Below, one piece after another: positions 31,838 to 42,600 of a stretch of 64,000 bases of DNA; the first letter of the stretch is position 1, and each line of letters starts with the position of its first letter. This DNA comes from Miscanthus floridulus. Lineage: Eukaryota; Streptophyta; Magnoliopsida; Poales; Poaceae. Position numbers and translations under genes: made by a program. The notes beneath the pieces were generated by a model. The model did not search any database, was not told the origin of the DNA, and was given only the letters and a program-made list of their open reading frames with translations. The DNA lies in the NCBI RefSeq assembly GCF_019320115.1, contig NC_089591.1, positions 61,575,798 to 61,639,797 on the forward strand, in the 5' to 3' direction.

Positions 31838-34800
31838 TCATTCTACGACAACTCGGTACTTTTTAAATTCATCGCTCCATGGCCTGAATTGGTCTTCTTG
31901 CCCAACGTTCTACAAAAGCATACAGATAGAGAGTAAATAATAAAAATTTGGGAACGCCGCACCATGCTATGCTGTTGCTGAGTAGCATGTACTGGTTCAA
32001 ATAAGAGAGTACACATTAATATTGCAAATAAACTGATTAATCATGAATTATGGTGGATATATTTCCCAGCCCGATCTGTACTATGCTGAGCTACATAGGC
32101 AAACTGACTGTCTCCACTGAAAAAATAAAGCTTTTGTTTTAATTCTACCAAGAGTACGCTTCTGCTACAGTCGTTACTTGTTTTAACAAGAGTTGGAGCT
32201 ATGAGTTTCAGATGTGTGCTAACAGACACTTAGTTTGCCCACAATATTAACAACAAAGAAATGGTATTGCGGTTACCTGCAACCAGAAGAAAAGCCCACG
32301 CAAAAGAGCCAAGCCATTTTGATTGTTATTGCATTGGAGACTGAATTGCTCAGCGAGATCTGAAATTCAACAAACAAAGAGGTGTCAGTTAGTACTGTAA
32401 TCACATGCGTGCGTCTCAGGCCACTTGGAGACAACATAGCATATCAGGTAAGTTAAAACAAACCGACTGAGAAGCCAACACAGCTCATCATCGATATAAC
32501 TGGTACTGCACGAGAAACCATTTCAAACGTCATACATTAAAAAAAATTTTAAGAGCTCCATGAAAAGAGATTGACAGGATCCGCAAGTCCTTCATTTGGA
32601 AGGGGACAGATAAGTCTAATGATGCCCACTGCCTCGTCAACTAGGGAAGAGTGAAACATCCAAAAAGCTTGGGGGGGCTAGGCATCTCGAACTTATAGAT
32701 GGAAGAGCGCTAAGGCTGCTAGCTTTGGCCTGAGTGGGTTAATGATTCGAAGCCATGGGTGGGCATGGACACCCCTTGTGATGCCACAGACCGTCTGCTG
32801 TCCAGTGCGTGCACCACTGTGACAATGGGTAATGGCCACAAGGCCAAATTTTGGCACAGTAGCTGGTTGCAAGGAGACGCCCCAAGAATGCTGGCACCTA
32901 ACTTCTACAGTTTAGTTAAGTGCAAGAACAAATCAGTTAGCCAGGAGCTGAGGAATAATGCGTTGATTAGAAGCCAACAGGAAAGAATCACGGATGCTAC
33001 TCAACTTGAGGAAATTATTTCCCTCTGGCTATGACTCAGGATGTTCATCTGCAACCGTCACTTGGAGATGGATGGCTAACAGGGAATACACCGCTAAATC
33101 AGCATATCAAATCTAATTCGCCGGTTCTTTTGAGCCAACACAGTCTGCTTTGCCTTTAAAAAAAAGTGACCCATTCTGGAAACCAAAAGTGGAAAATAAA
33201 TGCAACCTTTTTTAAGGTCGGGGGGGGGGGGGGGGGGGGGGGGGTGGTGTTATACTGTGGCCCTGATCAGACCGCATGTTTGCTTATAGGAGGTTACATG
33301 GAGATTGTTTGAGTCTAGCTAAGTAAGCTGTGTCGTTGCCTCTTCAAAGAGCAAACACCATTTATCCACTACTGGTCTTCTCCCTCTGGGCAATAGCCGC
33401 CATTGTTCTGCCTTACTCCGGCTGGATCCTAGCAGCTGATGACAGCATTGCACCTCTTCCAGAGTTGCCAGCAGAATAGTGCAACGAACGTCCCAAATTC
33501 TTCCCGCGGCAGATTGTTGGGGCGATCTAGCTTGTGCAGCTCACTCATATCCTGCCCAGGCACCATGGGCACCCCTATTGCTGCCCAGTACTGCCTAGAA
33601 ATGTGGCAACCGTTTATGATATGCTCTGGGCCTCCGGGGTCTCATCCGCTTCATTGCACACTTCACAGAGCGCATTTGGCACGATTCTAGTTCAACTTCA
33701 TTGCCTGGGATTCTAATTCAAAACAAAGTTTTGACAGGGATTACCACACCAAGCATCTTGTGCACTCTGTCATGGGCAACAGAAAATCTGACTACATCTG
33801 TCCCTACCATATGCCCATTCACTAATGACATCTGGAGGAGGCAGGAGGGTACTGGATTGGGAAACTTTCTCTCTAGCTACCTCCAAACATCCAGGCAGCC
33901 AATGTCGCCTCCATTGCCAAGTGGTGAGAGATTGCAGCAAAGGCGTGTAGAAACGTTTTCAACTGGTTAATTAATCAGTTATGCCATGTGGAATTTGAGG
34001 AAAGAAAAGAAGCGAGTATTCGAAAACGAGAGCTCTACAGCGCTGGTGGTGGAGCTGCGGGTAAAAGAGGATATCACACAACGACATCATGCTTTCGGCA
34101 ACCAGTAGCAGGAGGACCTGTTAGAGTACGTCATGAGCCTATTGGGCTTGGGCTGGCGGTATAGCCCGCTAGTGTTAGGGTTAATTAGAGATAAGGGTCA
34201 GCCAACGTCGTGGTCGCCAGGAACGTTGCCATCGTATACACCGGCCCGACCGTCGGGGCCAGGGCATAAGATGGGATCGGCGACGGGGAGGGCGGCATCC
34301 GCAGTAGATGGGTGGGCACGCCGGTTGTGCTGGACTGGGGGATCCCAGCAGGGAACACCGGCGGCAGGGAGGCCATGGCCGATTGCGGCGGCGGTGGGCG
34401 CGGTGGGGAGGGCAGCGGCTGCTGCGAGGAGAGGTAGGACTGCATCGCGGCCATGGAACGGGACAGCTCATGGATGGCCGCGGTCGGTGGGCGCGGTGGG
34501 AGGGCAGCGGCTGCTGCGAGGAGAGGTAGGACTGCATCGCGGCCATGGAACGGGACAGCTCATGGATGGCCGCGGTCATCTGCTCCATCGACATTGTAGA
34601 GGACGGAGCGGCCACCGAAGCGGATGGCAGCAGCTGCGTAGCAGTGGTGATTGACGGCGGCGGCGGTGGGCTGGTGGAGGTGGAAAGAGGGCCTGACATC
34701 TCTGATGATACCAGATTGGTATGTGGCTGCCAGAATTGAGAGGGAGAGAGCTGAGGGAGAGGCGGCGACGGACGGGCTACAATACCCGCGGTGCTACAGT

Positions 34801-37800
34801 AAGTGGGTACTGTTCACGGACGTAATTGTGGCGGCTGGGGCTGCGAGGGAGGCCGGGGGCCTTGCCCACGGCCGAGCAAGAGGGAAGGGATTTCCTTCTT
34901 AATTCTTGCGTGATTAGATTAATACATCTCCTCTCCTTATATAGAGAGGTTTACTTGACTCCCAAGCAAGGCTTACTTGACCCTTAAGCAAGCGACCCTT
35001 ATCTCTAATTAACCCTAACACTAGCGGGCTATACCGCCAGCCCAGGCCCAATAGGCTCATGACGTACTCTAACAGGACCTTTGCCTTACGCTGGCTGTGC
35101 TCTCTGCACTATCTCTTCATATACGGCCTGTTCGCTGGTTGGTTTCTGAGCTGGTTTGGGCTGGCTGGTGTTGGTTTGTTGTGAGAGAAAAACACTGTTG
35201 GCTGGCTGGTTTGGGCTGGCTGAAACCAACAAGCGAACAGGCTGATAGCCTGCAAGGGCAGAATTTTCTGTGTTTGCTTCTGCAAGGCAGAGCTCCTGCA
35301 ATCTTCGATAAAAAAAAAAGTTCTCCAAGTTCCAAACATATCTTGCACTCAGATGAATACACTTTTTTTTTAAAGGACAACAAAAGCTTTGTCGCAATTT
35401 TATTAGAAGAGATTGGTCCAGTTTTTAAGGGAAAAACCGGACCCATAACCCTTACAAGTGCGAGATTAAAACTACTCAACAAACGACTTAACAAATTTGC
35501 TTCACCAATGACAACTTTTTTTTTTGAAAAGTCACCGATGACAATTAAACACATGCTATCAACCAACTAGACAACTCACTCAAAAGATCACAGTCTAAAC
35601 AAGACGAGCCAAACACAACAGCTGCAAAGGGAGAAAACAGAAAGGCTGACAACTAGGAAAACTTAAACACAACAACAAGATCACTAAGTCACACACACAC
35701 ACACAAAAAAAAACAAGATCACTGGAAACTACAAGGTTAGACTCAACTACAAGATCACTGGAAACTACAAGGCCCACCAGTCAACTACTAAAACAGAAAA
35801 CGACAGACAACTGAAAAAACCTTGAGAAAACAATAACACCACTGGTAAAAAACCACCACAGGTTGGTCCAAACAAGCAGCTATGGAGAAACAATACTACC
35901 TCTGACCACAAACACCATCTGACAAATCTCCTGACTTAGAACTTAGAACAACTAAATCCAGAACCAAAAAGAAGGCTGACACACCACCGGGAGAAAGATA
36001 CAGGTCAAAAGGCAAGTTAAACAAGCCTAATATGAGTATTAGAACTCCAAAATTCTACAAGAGTGAAATGAACCAATGCAATTGTTAAAGTAACATTTTT
36101 TTCCTCCCTAATACAGCCAATGCTAACTTTACAAATTATGGACCTCTGGTATGGTATGGAAAGAATGTCCACAACTACAATCAGAGATTCAAGCAAACCA
36201 TCTATTTGGGGCATATGTAATTCAAAAACAGCCCAGCGATTGGATTTAAGGCTCAAAATGAAAACAATAATTAGAAACTGTGGCACATAGAAGGTTTCAT
36301 GAAGTGCATCGACAGCAGTATTAACACAGTGCACATCATAAAAATACCTTTACCAAGAAAATTTGCAATAAGCAGTATAAAGATATTTACAAAAGGAAAA
36401 CAACAATGAGACTAAAAACAGCCAAAGCCCAAACAACAAGAGTTGATTGTGAAAAAATAATGTGTGCATGATACAAAAGCATACCTGGGTACCTATCAAA
36501 GTATGACTTGTTCATCTCATGTGTCCAGGGGTAGTATGCCACCTTATTACGGGTTCTTCGCTCTTTGAGCAGTGGACTGCGATCAGTAGCCAGGGCAAAA
36601 TACTTATCATACTCTTCCTGTGTAAATGGTTTGTTGAGAAACTCAATCAACTTTTCTTTAAAAACTGAATTTGGCCTCTCATTGATATGTGGGGGCCATA
36701 TAACGCCTTGTAATTCCTGTGAGTAAACATTTGCAGAAACAAGAATACAGCGTAAGACATAGCTTTTGCCTCAAATTGAATAATTTAAACAAACCAAGAT
36801 ACAAATGACAGTACTGATCGCACTACGAGACATCCTCAAATAATTCCCACATGGATAAAAAATAATATTAGAACATCTACAAATAATAAAAAGGTACAAT
36901 TATAGTGTTTGCAATTTATTCTTTTACAAAGAGTTTGCACAATAAGTATAATGTGCTAAGAATAACATGACCTGACGTTTAAAATGGTAATCTACATGAA
37001 CTGTTAACATACATGATATACACTAGATTTCAATCATGGAGATAGAAAGAGCCAGCAAGCAATTATACCCTGAGAGACGTGATACACTAGATTGCATTCT
37101 ATAAACTTGGTCAAAGTTAGAGAAATTAGACTTAGGACAAAACTAAAACGACTTACAATTGGGAATGTAATAAATCACTTTCAAGCCTTAAAATAACAGT
37201 ATTATGCATGAATGCTACAGTATCACATTTATCTAAAAGGCTAAACCTATTGTGACAAATTACATACTGTAAACATGCCATAGGAGCAGTCAAGGTATGG
37301 GGAAAGACAATAAGAGGCACATCATTAGTTCGAACATGATAACAAATCAGGTCATGTGCAAGTATAAACTAGACAAATTTCTTGCAAATTGAACTGCTAT
37401 TTGTATTAAGAGGGGCTCCAGGAGTTAGTAAATCCAAGGGACTTGAATCCATATACCCCTATCTGAACAAGCAAAAATAACACATATGCTAGGGAGCAAG
37501 GTCGTTCTTCCATTTCACAAAACATGTGCAGTGTTAAAAAAATATAGCATGTAGGAGTGCAGAATTAAATAACAGTAATAATAATGACATGTATTGTAAT
37601 TTCTCACCGAAGCATTGAGAGGCATGGCCAGATGTTCCTTGCTTGAGCTTGCTTCCTTCTTGCCCAAAGGATCCAAATCTGTTGTTCCCCTGACTAGAGC
37701 ATTCAACGGCTTCTCTCCTCCTTCTTCCACCTTCTTCGTCTATTAGGCAGGGCACCACATAGACATGACAGAAAAGAATGGTATGGACTATGGAATCAGT

Positions 37801-38808
37801 GGTGACGGGCACATGAAAACCTATGCCCCCTGCTTGAAACATGATAACATTTCACAACAAATGGGAATGGCATGGTGTTACCTCATAATACACCTGTTTG
37901 TTAACAATCTCAATATCTGATCCAGGCCCCACATCAACATCATCCTCTTTGCTCACCTCTTCCTCCTTCACCTTTTTAAGCAAGAAGACGCGTTACAAAA
38001 ATCACAAGGCAAATAAAGGGTTGGTATCAGGTGTTTAGAACAACATTTCGTAAGAGATGGAAATAGCACGATTTTACTAAAGTAACTCAAAGACCTTCAG
38101 AATCGGCGAATCCGAGTCAACCCCATCCTCTGTGACTGACGCAGGGATGGCCTCCTCATCATCATCCTTTTCCTCCGTACCAATACCGTCCTCCCCCGAC
38201 TGCCCAGACGCAGGATTGTCCACTTCATCATCCTCTTCCTCTTCCCCTTCCTCCTCCTCCTCCTCCTCCTCCTCCTCCTCGGTGTCGTCGTCCTCCCCGA
38301 TAGTTATTGAACAGTTCCCCGTCTTGAACACCAATTTGCCTTCCACCTCGCGAGCATGCCGGAGGAATAAGAGGTAGTCTTCGTCCATGTCGGGTTGCGA
38401 GTCCCACGCGCATTCCGCCACCGGCGTCGGCGTGTCCTCTTCCATGGGGACAGCACCGCTGCGGACCTCGCCGCCGGGGCTCGCCTCTGGAGCCTTGCGC
38501 TTCACGCCGCGCGGGGCCTCACTCGTGGCCCAAGGGCTCTCCTCCGACGAGGGAGGGACCCTTTGCCCCCCGCATTCAGAGCCCGCGACGGGGGTCCCGG
38601 CATTGTGATCGGGGACGGGTTGCTCGTACCTGATGATCTGGGGAGGGGAGGAGGCGCCGTCCTTGGACGGGATCACGACCGTGTAGGCGTCGCCGTCGAG
38701 GCGGACGTGGCGGAGGAAGTAGAGGTAGTCTTTGTCGGCATCGGCGGCCTCTTGCGCGGACAGGCCGGCGGCGACGGAGGGGCTGTGAGGTTCGGCCGGC
38801 GGCGGCAT
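31838..38808 (-). CDS. Uncharacterised plant protein with acidic N-terminal half and duplicated DYL-FLRH motif
   Basis: Six exons, 38808-38095, 37971-37882, 37739-37608, 36716-36485, 32359-32277 and 31909-31838, give 440 residues, with GT-AG junctions and frame kept throughout. Residues 1-238 are low-complexity with two related motifs, DKDYLYFLRHVR (25-36) and DEDYLLFLRHAR (142-153), a KRK cluster (103-105) that may be a nuclear signal, and an acidic run rich in Glu (175-194). The C-terminal half (about 313-440) is ordered: VIWPPHINERP, FTQEEYDKYFALA, KERRTRNKVAYYPWTHEMNKSYFDRYP, ALLRGLFFWLQ and QEDQFRPWSDEF. I recall similar plant proteins without an assigned function and propose none. Intron 4 is 4125 bp and holds LINE, Copia-derived and MITE insertions. 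The start was placed after the basic upstream stretch because the reading before it looks like UTR. A TATA-like element lies about 95 bases upstream. Confidence 0.85.
32568..33215 (+). pseudogene. LINE (L1-type) reverse-transcriptase C-terminal fragment
   Basis: The + strand translation with stops gives IRKSFIWKGT, GRVKHPKSLGGLGI, WVGMDTPCDATDRLLFxx-like text, then MGNGHKAKFWHSSWLQGDAPR and VTWRWMANREYTAKSAYQIQF. This is the region between the reverse transcriptase and the terminal zinc-knuckle of plant L1 LINEs. Several stop codons and a missing 5' part show it is dead. It ends in a 25-base G run. Confidence 0.8.
33220..33244 (+). repeat. Homopolymer of 25 G
   Basis: Uninterrupted G25 at the junction between the + strand LINE piece and the opposite-strand LINE piece. 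Length may vary or be mis-read in sequencing. Confidence 0.85.
33340..33690 (-). pseudogene. LINE 3' fragment in opposite orientation
   Basis: On the minus strand from about 33680 the frame reads CEVCNEADETPE, the C-x2-C zinc-finger-like motif near the end of plant LINE ORF2, followed by broken text such as GCPWCLGRI. Stops and a frame change are present. It lies head-on to the + strand piece at 32568, so the two are either two insertions or an inversion of one. Confidence 0.6.
33691..34113. other. Unassigned intronic sequence
   Basis: Possibly further LINE 3' sequence in decayed form. No clear feature. Confidence 0.35.
34119..35074 (-). mobile_element. Copia-derived insertion with LTR at one end and inverted LTR tip at the other
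   Basis: The 956-bp insertion is flanked by GGACC on both sides (34114-34118, 35075-35079). On the minus strand it starts with an LTR of about 358 bp (35074 to about 34717: TGTTAGAGTACG..., TATATAAGGAG, ...ACCA). It is followed by TGGTATCATCAGAG, close to the initiator-Met primer site of Copia elements, then ATG and a Ser/Pro-rich gag N-terminus (MSGPLSTSTSPPPPPS...). Instead of a 3' LTR it ends with the first 85 bases of the same LTR in inverse orientation (34119-34203). Both outer ends are therefore the same LTR tip. A 92-bp tandem duplication is inside the gag part. Confidence 0.85.
34394..34580. repeat. Tandem duplication of about 92 bp in the Copia-derived gag
   Basis: GTGGGCGCGGTGGG(G)AGGG through GCTCATGGATGGCCGCGGTC is present twice in succession; the second copy lacks one G. 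The one-base difference shifts the gag frame between copies. Confidence 0.85.
35125..35242. mobile_element. MITE, GTTCGC-terminus family, copy e
   Basis: GGCCTGTTCGCTGGTTGGTTTC and GAAACCAACAAGCGAACAGGC are inverted ends. The interior has GGTTTGTTGTGAGAGAAAAA. It is the best preserved copy in the window. It lies 50 bases from the end of the Copia-derived insertion. Confidence 0.85.
38246..38281 (-). repeat. (CTC)n microsatellite encoding poly-Glu
   Basis: A trinucleotide run inside exon 1 of the acidic-protein gene codes for 11 consecutive Glu residues on the minus strand. Length polymorphism is likely. Confidence 0.85.
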
Positions 38809-38900
38809 GATCGGGGGTTTTCCGCCGTGGCCTGGTTTGGAGAGTGGGGTGGAGTCCGCCAGGAGCCCAGGAGACGCGGTGTGACTGTATCCGCGCCACC

Positions 38901-38912
38901 GCCTCTTATATC
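38901..38912 (-). promoter_or_regulatory. TATA-like element of the acidic-protein gene
   Basis: GATATAAGAGGC on the minus strand, about 95 bases upstream of the chosen ATG at 38808. Spacing and context suit a core promoter; it is a candidate only. Confidence 0.4.
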
Positions 38913-39204
38913 GTGGGACCGACCTGGAGCGATTATTCGGAACAGTGATAGTCCCCACTGCCCAGTGGCAGTGGGTAGTCTGGGCCAGGTTCAAGGAGGC
39001 GTTGTCGCGAAGACTGAAGAGTATCGGTGTCCAATCACGTTATGACTTATGGCCAGTCTACTGTTCCCTCGTCCAATGATCATGGTTTATTGAGACCGGA
39101 TTCGTTAGTGGCTAATAGTTAGCTGGTTAATAGTTCTAAGATAAAATTAGGTAACAAACTATAAGTTCATTAACTATTAGTTGTTGATTGTTTGATCTTA
39201 CCGG

Positions 39205-39338
39205 CTAATAGGTGAATGAACTGTACTTTTACCAAGAATGCCACCGTCAGCTAATAGGTGGACGGATTGTATTTTTACCGAGAATGCCACCGTCAGCTAA
39301 TAGGTGGACGAATTGTACTTTTACCGAGAATGCCACCA
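39205..39338. repeat. 46-bp tandem repeat, about three copies
   Basis: CTAATAGGTGGACGAATTGT / ACTTTTACCGAGAATGCCACCGTCAG units begin at 39205, 39251 and 39297 with a period of 46. Non-coding, between the acidic-protein gene and the retrotransposon stack. Confidence 0.85.
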
Positions 39339-39669
39339 CCTCAGCAGTCGTCCTCCCCGTGAGAACCCACCGAAGGCCTCGTCCAAGGCTACCCCAACAT
39401 GAGGCCTCGTCAGGTTGTAGCCGCCCAAACCGAAGAGCTACCCTAGGCTGCCACCACCCGAGGTCCCCACCCAAGGTCACCGTAGCACGAGGAGCTCACT
39501 ACGAAGGCCCTGTCCGAGGTCGCCGCCACACAAGAAGGCCCTGTCCAAGGTCATCGCGTGCGAGAAGATTCTGGCTGAGGCCTTGTCCGAGGCTGTCGTG
39601 CCCGAGGACTCAAGGAGTGCAGCGTGTTGTCAGAGATTTGAGTTTCGCAAGTGGTAGCACGACCCCGTG
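39339..39669. other. Low-complexity sequence next to the retrotransposon stack
   Basis: Imperfect repetition of AAGGCC(C/T)TGTCC(A/G)AGGTC motifs. A + frame across it (39212-39895) runs into the LTR and is not a gene. CCGTG (39665-39669) would be the left target duplication of the outer retrotransposon, but the partner is outside the window. Confidence 0.4.
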
Positions 39670-42600
39670 TGGCAGAACCGCCCGAAATAGCACGCTTCCA
39701 GAGACGCTCGTCTTCCACCAGACACTAAGCGCCCCGAGAGCTGGCTACATCGGACGGTTTTCGTCGAGCACACCACAAGGGAGAACTCGAATAATCCACG
39801 TTTTTCCTCCAGGATCCAGTAATGAGATCGAGTTTACAATACTTAGTCCATTTCATACGACAAGAGTTCTTAGAAATACATTATTACAATACTAAGTTCA
39901 GAGTGCGAAATTTAAACAGCGAAATTACAATAAACATCTAACGATAGAATACAAGGATCCGTCTGTGCCCACTAGAAGAATCCTCCACACAATAGTTACT
40001 CTTCAAACTGCATCTTCAATAGGGGTAAATAAACCCTAAGTACACAATGTACTCGCAAGACTTACCCGACTAGTGGAAATAATTTCCCGACTCCAAAGAA
40101 TATGATAAGCTTTATGGTTTACTGGGTTTTCTTTTTGCGGAAAGCAATACTAGTAGTGAATCCTTATGTATGTTTCTTATTAGCAGTCATGATTAGTTCA
40201 TTATCTAACCCTTCTATGTAAGCACCTGTTCTATTTCAAGCAAGAGTTGAGCAAACAAATCCATTTTACCATCTTTCATTTTCCAGTTCTTACTACGGTG
40301 CTAGATTGTAGATAAGTCGTACCGGATTACCCGATGATTCGCAAATCAATGTACCAGCTGGGTATCCTAAAACACATGTCCCAATGCCCCGCTTGTACCC
40401 CAGGTACAAGCAGGACCAACCCATCACTCTCCTGTCAAGGGGTCCAGGTCTCCGTCCAAACTTAGACTCCAAGCCCTCACACCTGAGTCCCGGACTCAGT
40501 GTCGTGCTTAGACATCCACCATCCCCGCCTTCAATCAGTCGGTCCAGAAAGAGCCAGAACCAATGACAAGAGAGCAACGAGCCTTCCTTGCTCCCATAAA
40601 TAAGTATGTGCTCAGGATAATAAGTCTGTGACCTGACTAAAATCCAATGCAATGGTCGGTCCTTAACCAACATGGATAGGGAAAACAGTGTAACCAAGCT
40701 ATGCCCTATTAGTCGTAGGACACAACCTCTTACACCCACCAATACCCATACCATATCCCTGCCCGGTCTCTATTTCTTTTCATCATTTTATCATGAGAGT
40801 GATAATAATAATCACCTATTATGAGTAACGACAGGTTACTCACGCTACCGAAAAACCTAAGTATAGCAGCTACTCGACCTAAGCTAGTAGGACGCATAGG
40901 TAGGTATATCTATGTATGTAGTTTCAATATAAATCCTATAACATAAATGCACATCATATATATATTTATAGTGATTATTCAAAATAAGGGTTATATACTA
41001 GGGCTTGCCTTGGGCAGGCATGGTCTCAGCTCAGTTAGTCAGTGGAGGCTCTAGGACCTCCTCCTGCATGAGAATTTCCTCCTCGTACTCTTCAATCACC
41101 TCCTTGAACTCATGATCTCCGATGGTCATGATCTCCGCCAACTCGTTCTCTACATGCATGCGATGATGATGCAACACTTAGCATTAAGGCAACAACAACT
41201 CTTAAAATAAGAATACACATGGTAAACTACTAAGCTAGCTCTAGTGACTAGGATACTAAGCTAACTATCATCTTCATCAAGTAAAATGTTAGGTTCAACT
41301 AACAAACACCTAGCTTTACAAATAAAGAATATATCTTTATTTCTACTAATGATTTAATGTATTATAAACAAAGAGCATTTAACTACCCTTATGTTAAGTC
41401 TATTCTACAGCTACAAAAATTACAGTGAGCACATAATAATACAATGAAGCTACTATAAAATTTTCAAAGCTAAACTATCACCATTCTACCACAAAAATTC
41501 CTACAATTATTTAACCTAATCATATTAAGCACTTTCAAATGATTCAATAGCCACTGGTATCAACAAATATGTATATGAACTAACTACACTAACATATAGA
41601 GCACAATTTTAGGAACCTAACAAAATTAGTTTCATAATTTTTGAACATCTACAGAATTTGCTATAATTTTCCAAAGATCAGCTCAAAACTAAATTAGAAA
41701 AAATTTGCTAATTCGCTGGAAAAAGGAAAACCAATTCTCGCGTGGCCCATCTGCGCGGCCCACACACGTGGCCTACAAGCGCAGCCCACGTGAAGCAGGC
41801 CCACACATGAGGTGGTCTGCGGCGGGAGAGTCCCACGCGCGTTAGTGTTTTTTTTTGCAAAAGGGACCTTGCATTTCCCCCAATTCGCAACCAAGGACCA
41901 ACACTATTTTATTTACTCATAGACCCTCTCACTTAACCCCCCCAGCCTTTCTCTAATTTACCCACACGCATGCGGTGGCTTAGTGCACGGCAACGCGGCG
42001 AGCGGTGGCCTAGCATGGCTACACCGGCCACCTGGGGCCACCACTGGCCCGACCGTCGGACCAGCCTCCAATCCCCGGTTCAACCAGCTACACCTAGCGG
42101 CGGCGTGGGGCGTCGAGATGCGCTGGAGCCCGCCACAATGATACGCGACCGTCTGTGTCGGTGGCACGACCGTCCCGGTGAACTCAAGCATCAACGAACC
42201 CATCTAGCTAGCGAGTGAGCATTAACAGGCTATCGTGAGCCTAGCTACAATGACTATTGGCGAAGAGAGTGGCGGAGAGGAGTTGACCATGTGCAGCCGA
42301 ACCGTGCGACTGCACACCACGATGGCATGGTCGCATCAGTGGTGGGGTGGAGCTGGCAGCGACTAAGCCAAGGCACGCATGATAAAGAGGAAGGCAAGGC
42401 ACACCTACTAGCGTGGGCAATTGGGTTCGAGTGGAGGGATGGGAGGTATGCCCTCGGTCGTGGTCACGGCATGGCCTTAACGGTGCACTAGAAGGAAGAC
42501 ACCAAACTGGCGCCTAGCTAGGCCATCATCAAGGTGGTGTGGGGTCGGGCGATGAGGAGACATGAGGGTAGAGGTGTGGATGAGCCGAATTGAATAGAGG

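Larger units (their letters stand above)
32360..36484 (-). other. 4.1-kb intron 4 of the acidic-protein gene, filled with transposons
   Basis: Donor GTATGC at 36484 and acceptor TTTCAG at 32360. The spliced product reads continuously (RYP-DLAEQF), which is why the distant exons are assigned to one gene. The intron contains a decayed LINE pair, the inverted-LTR Copia-derived insertion and a MITE. 35250-36484 holds no other recognised element apart from a short CA microsatellite near 35690. Confidence 0.8.

Noticed and set aside
34133..34739. + strand ORFs of 173 and 64 residues
   Set aside because: Antisense to the Copia-derived gag start and created by its tandem duplication.
38132..39045. 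+ strand ORFs over exon 1 of the acidic-protein gene
   Set aside because: Poly-Ser and Arg-rich translations are mirror images of the Glu run and GC-rich codons; no support.
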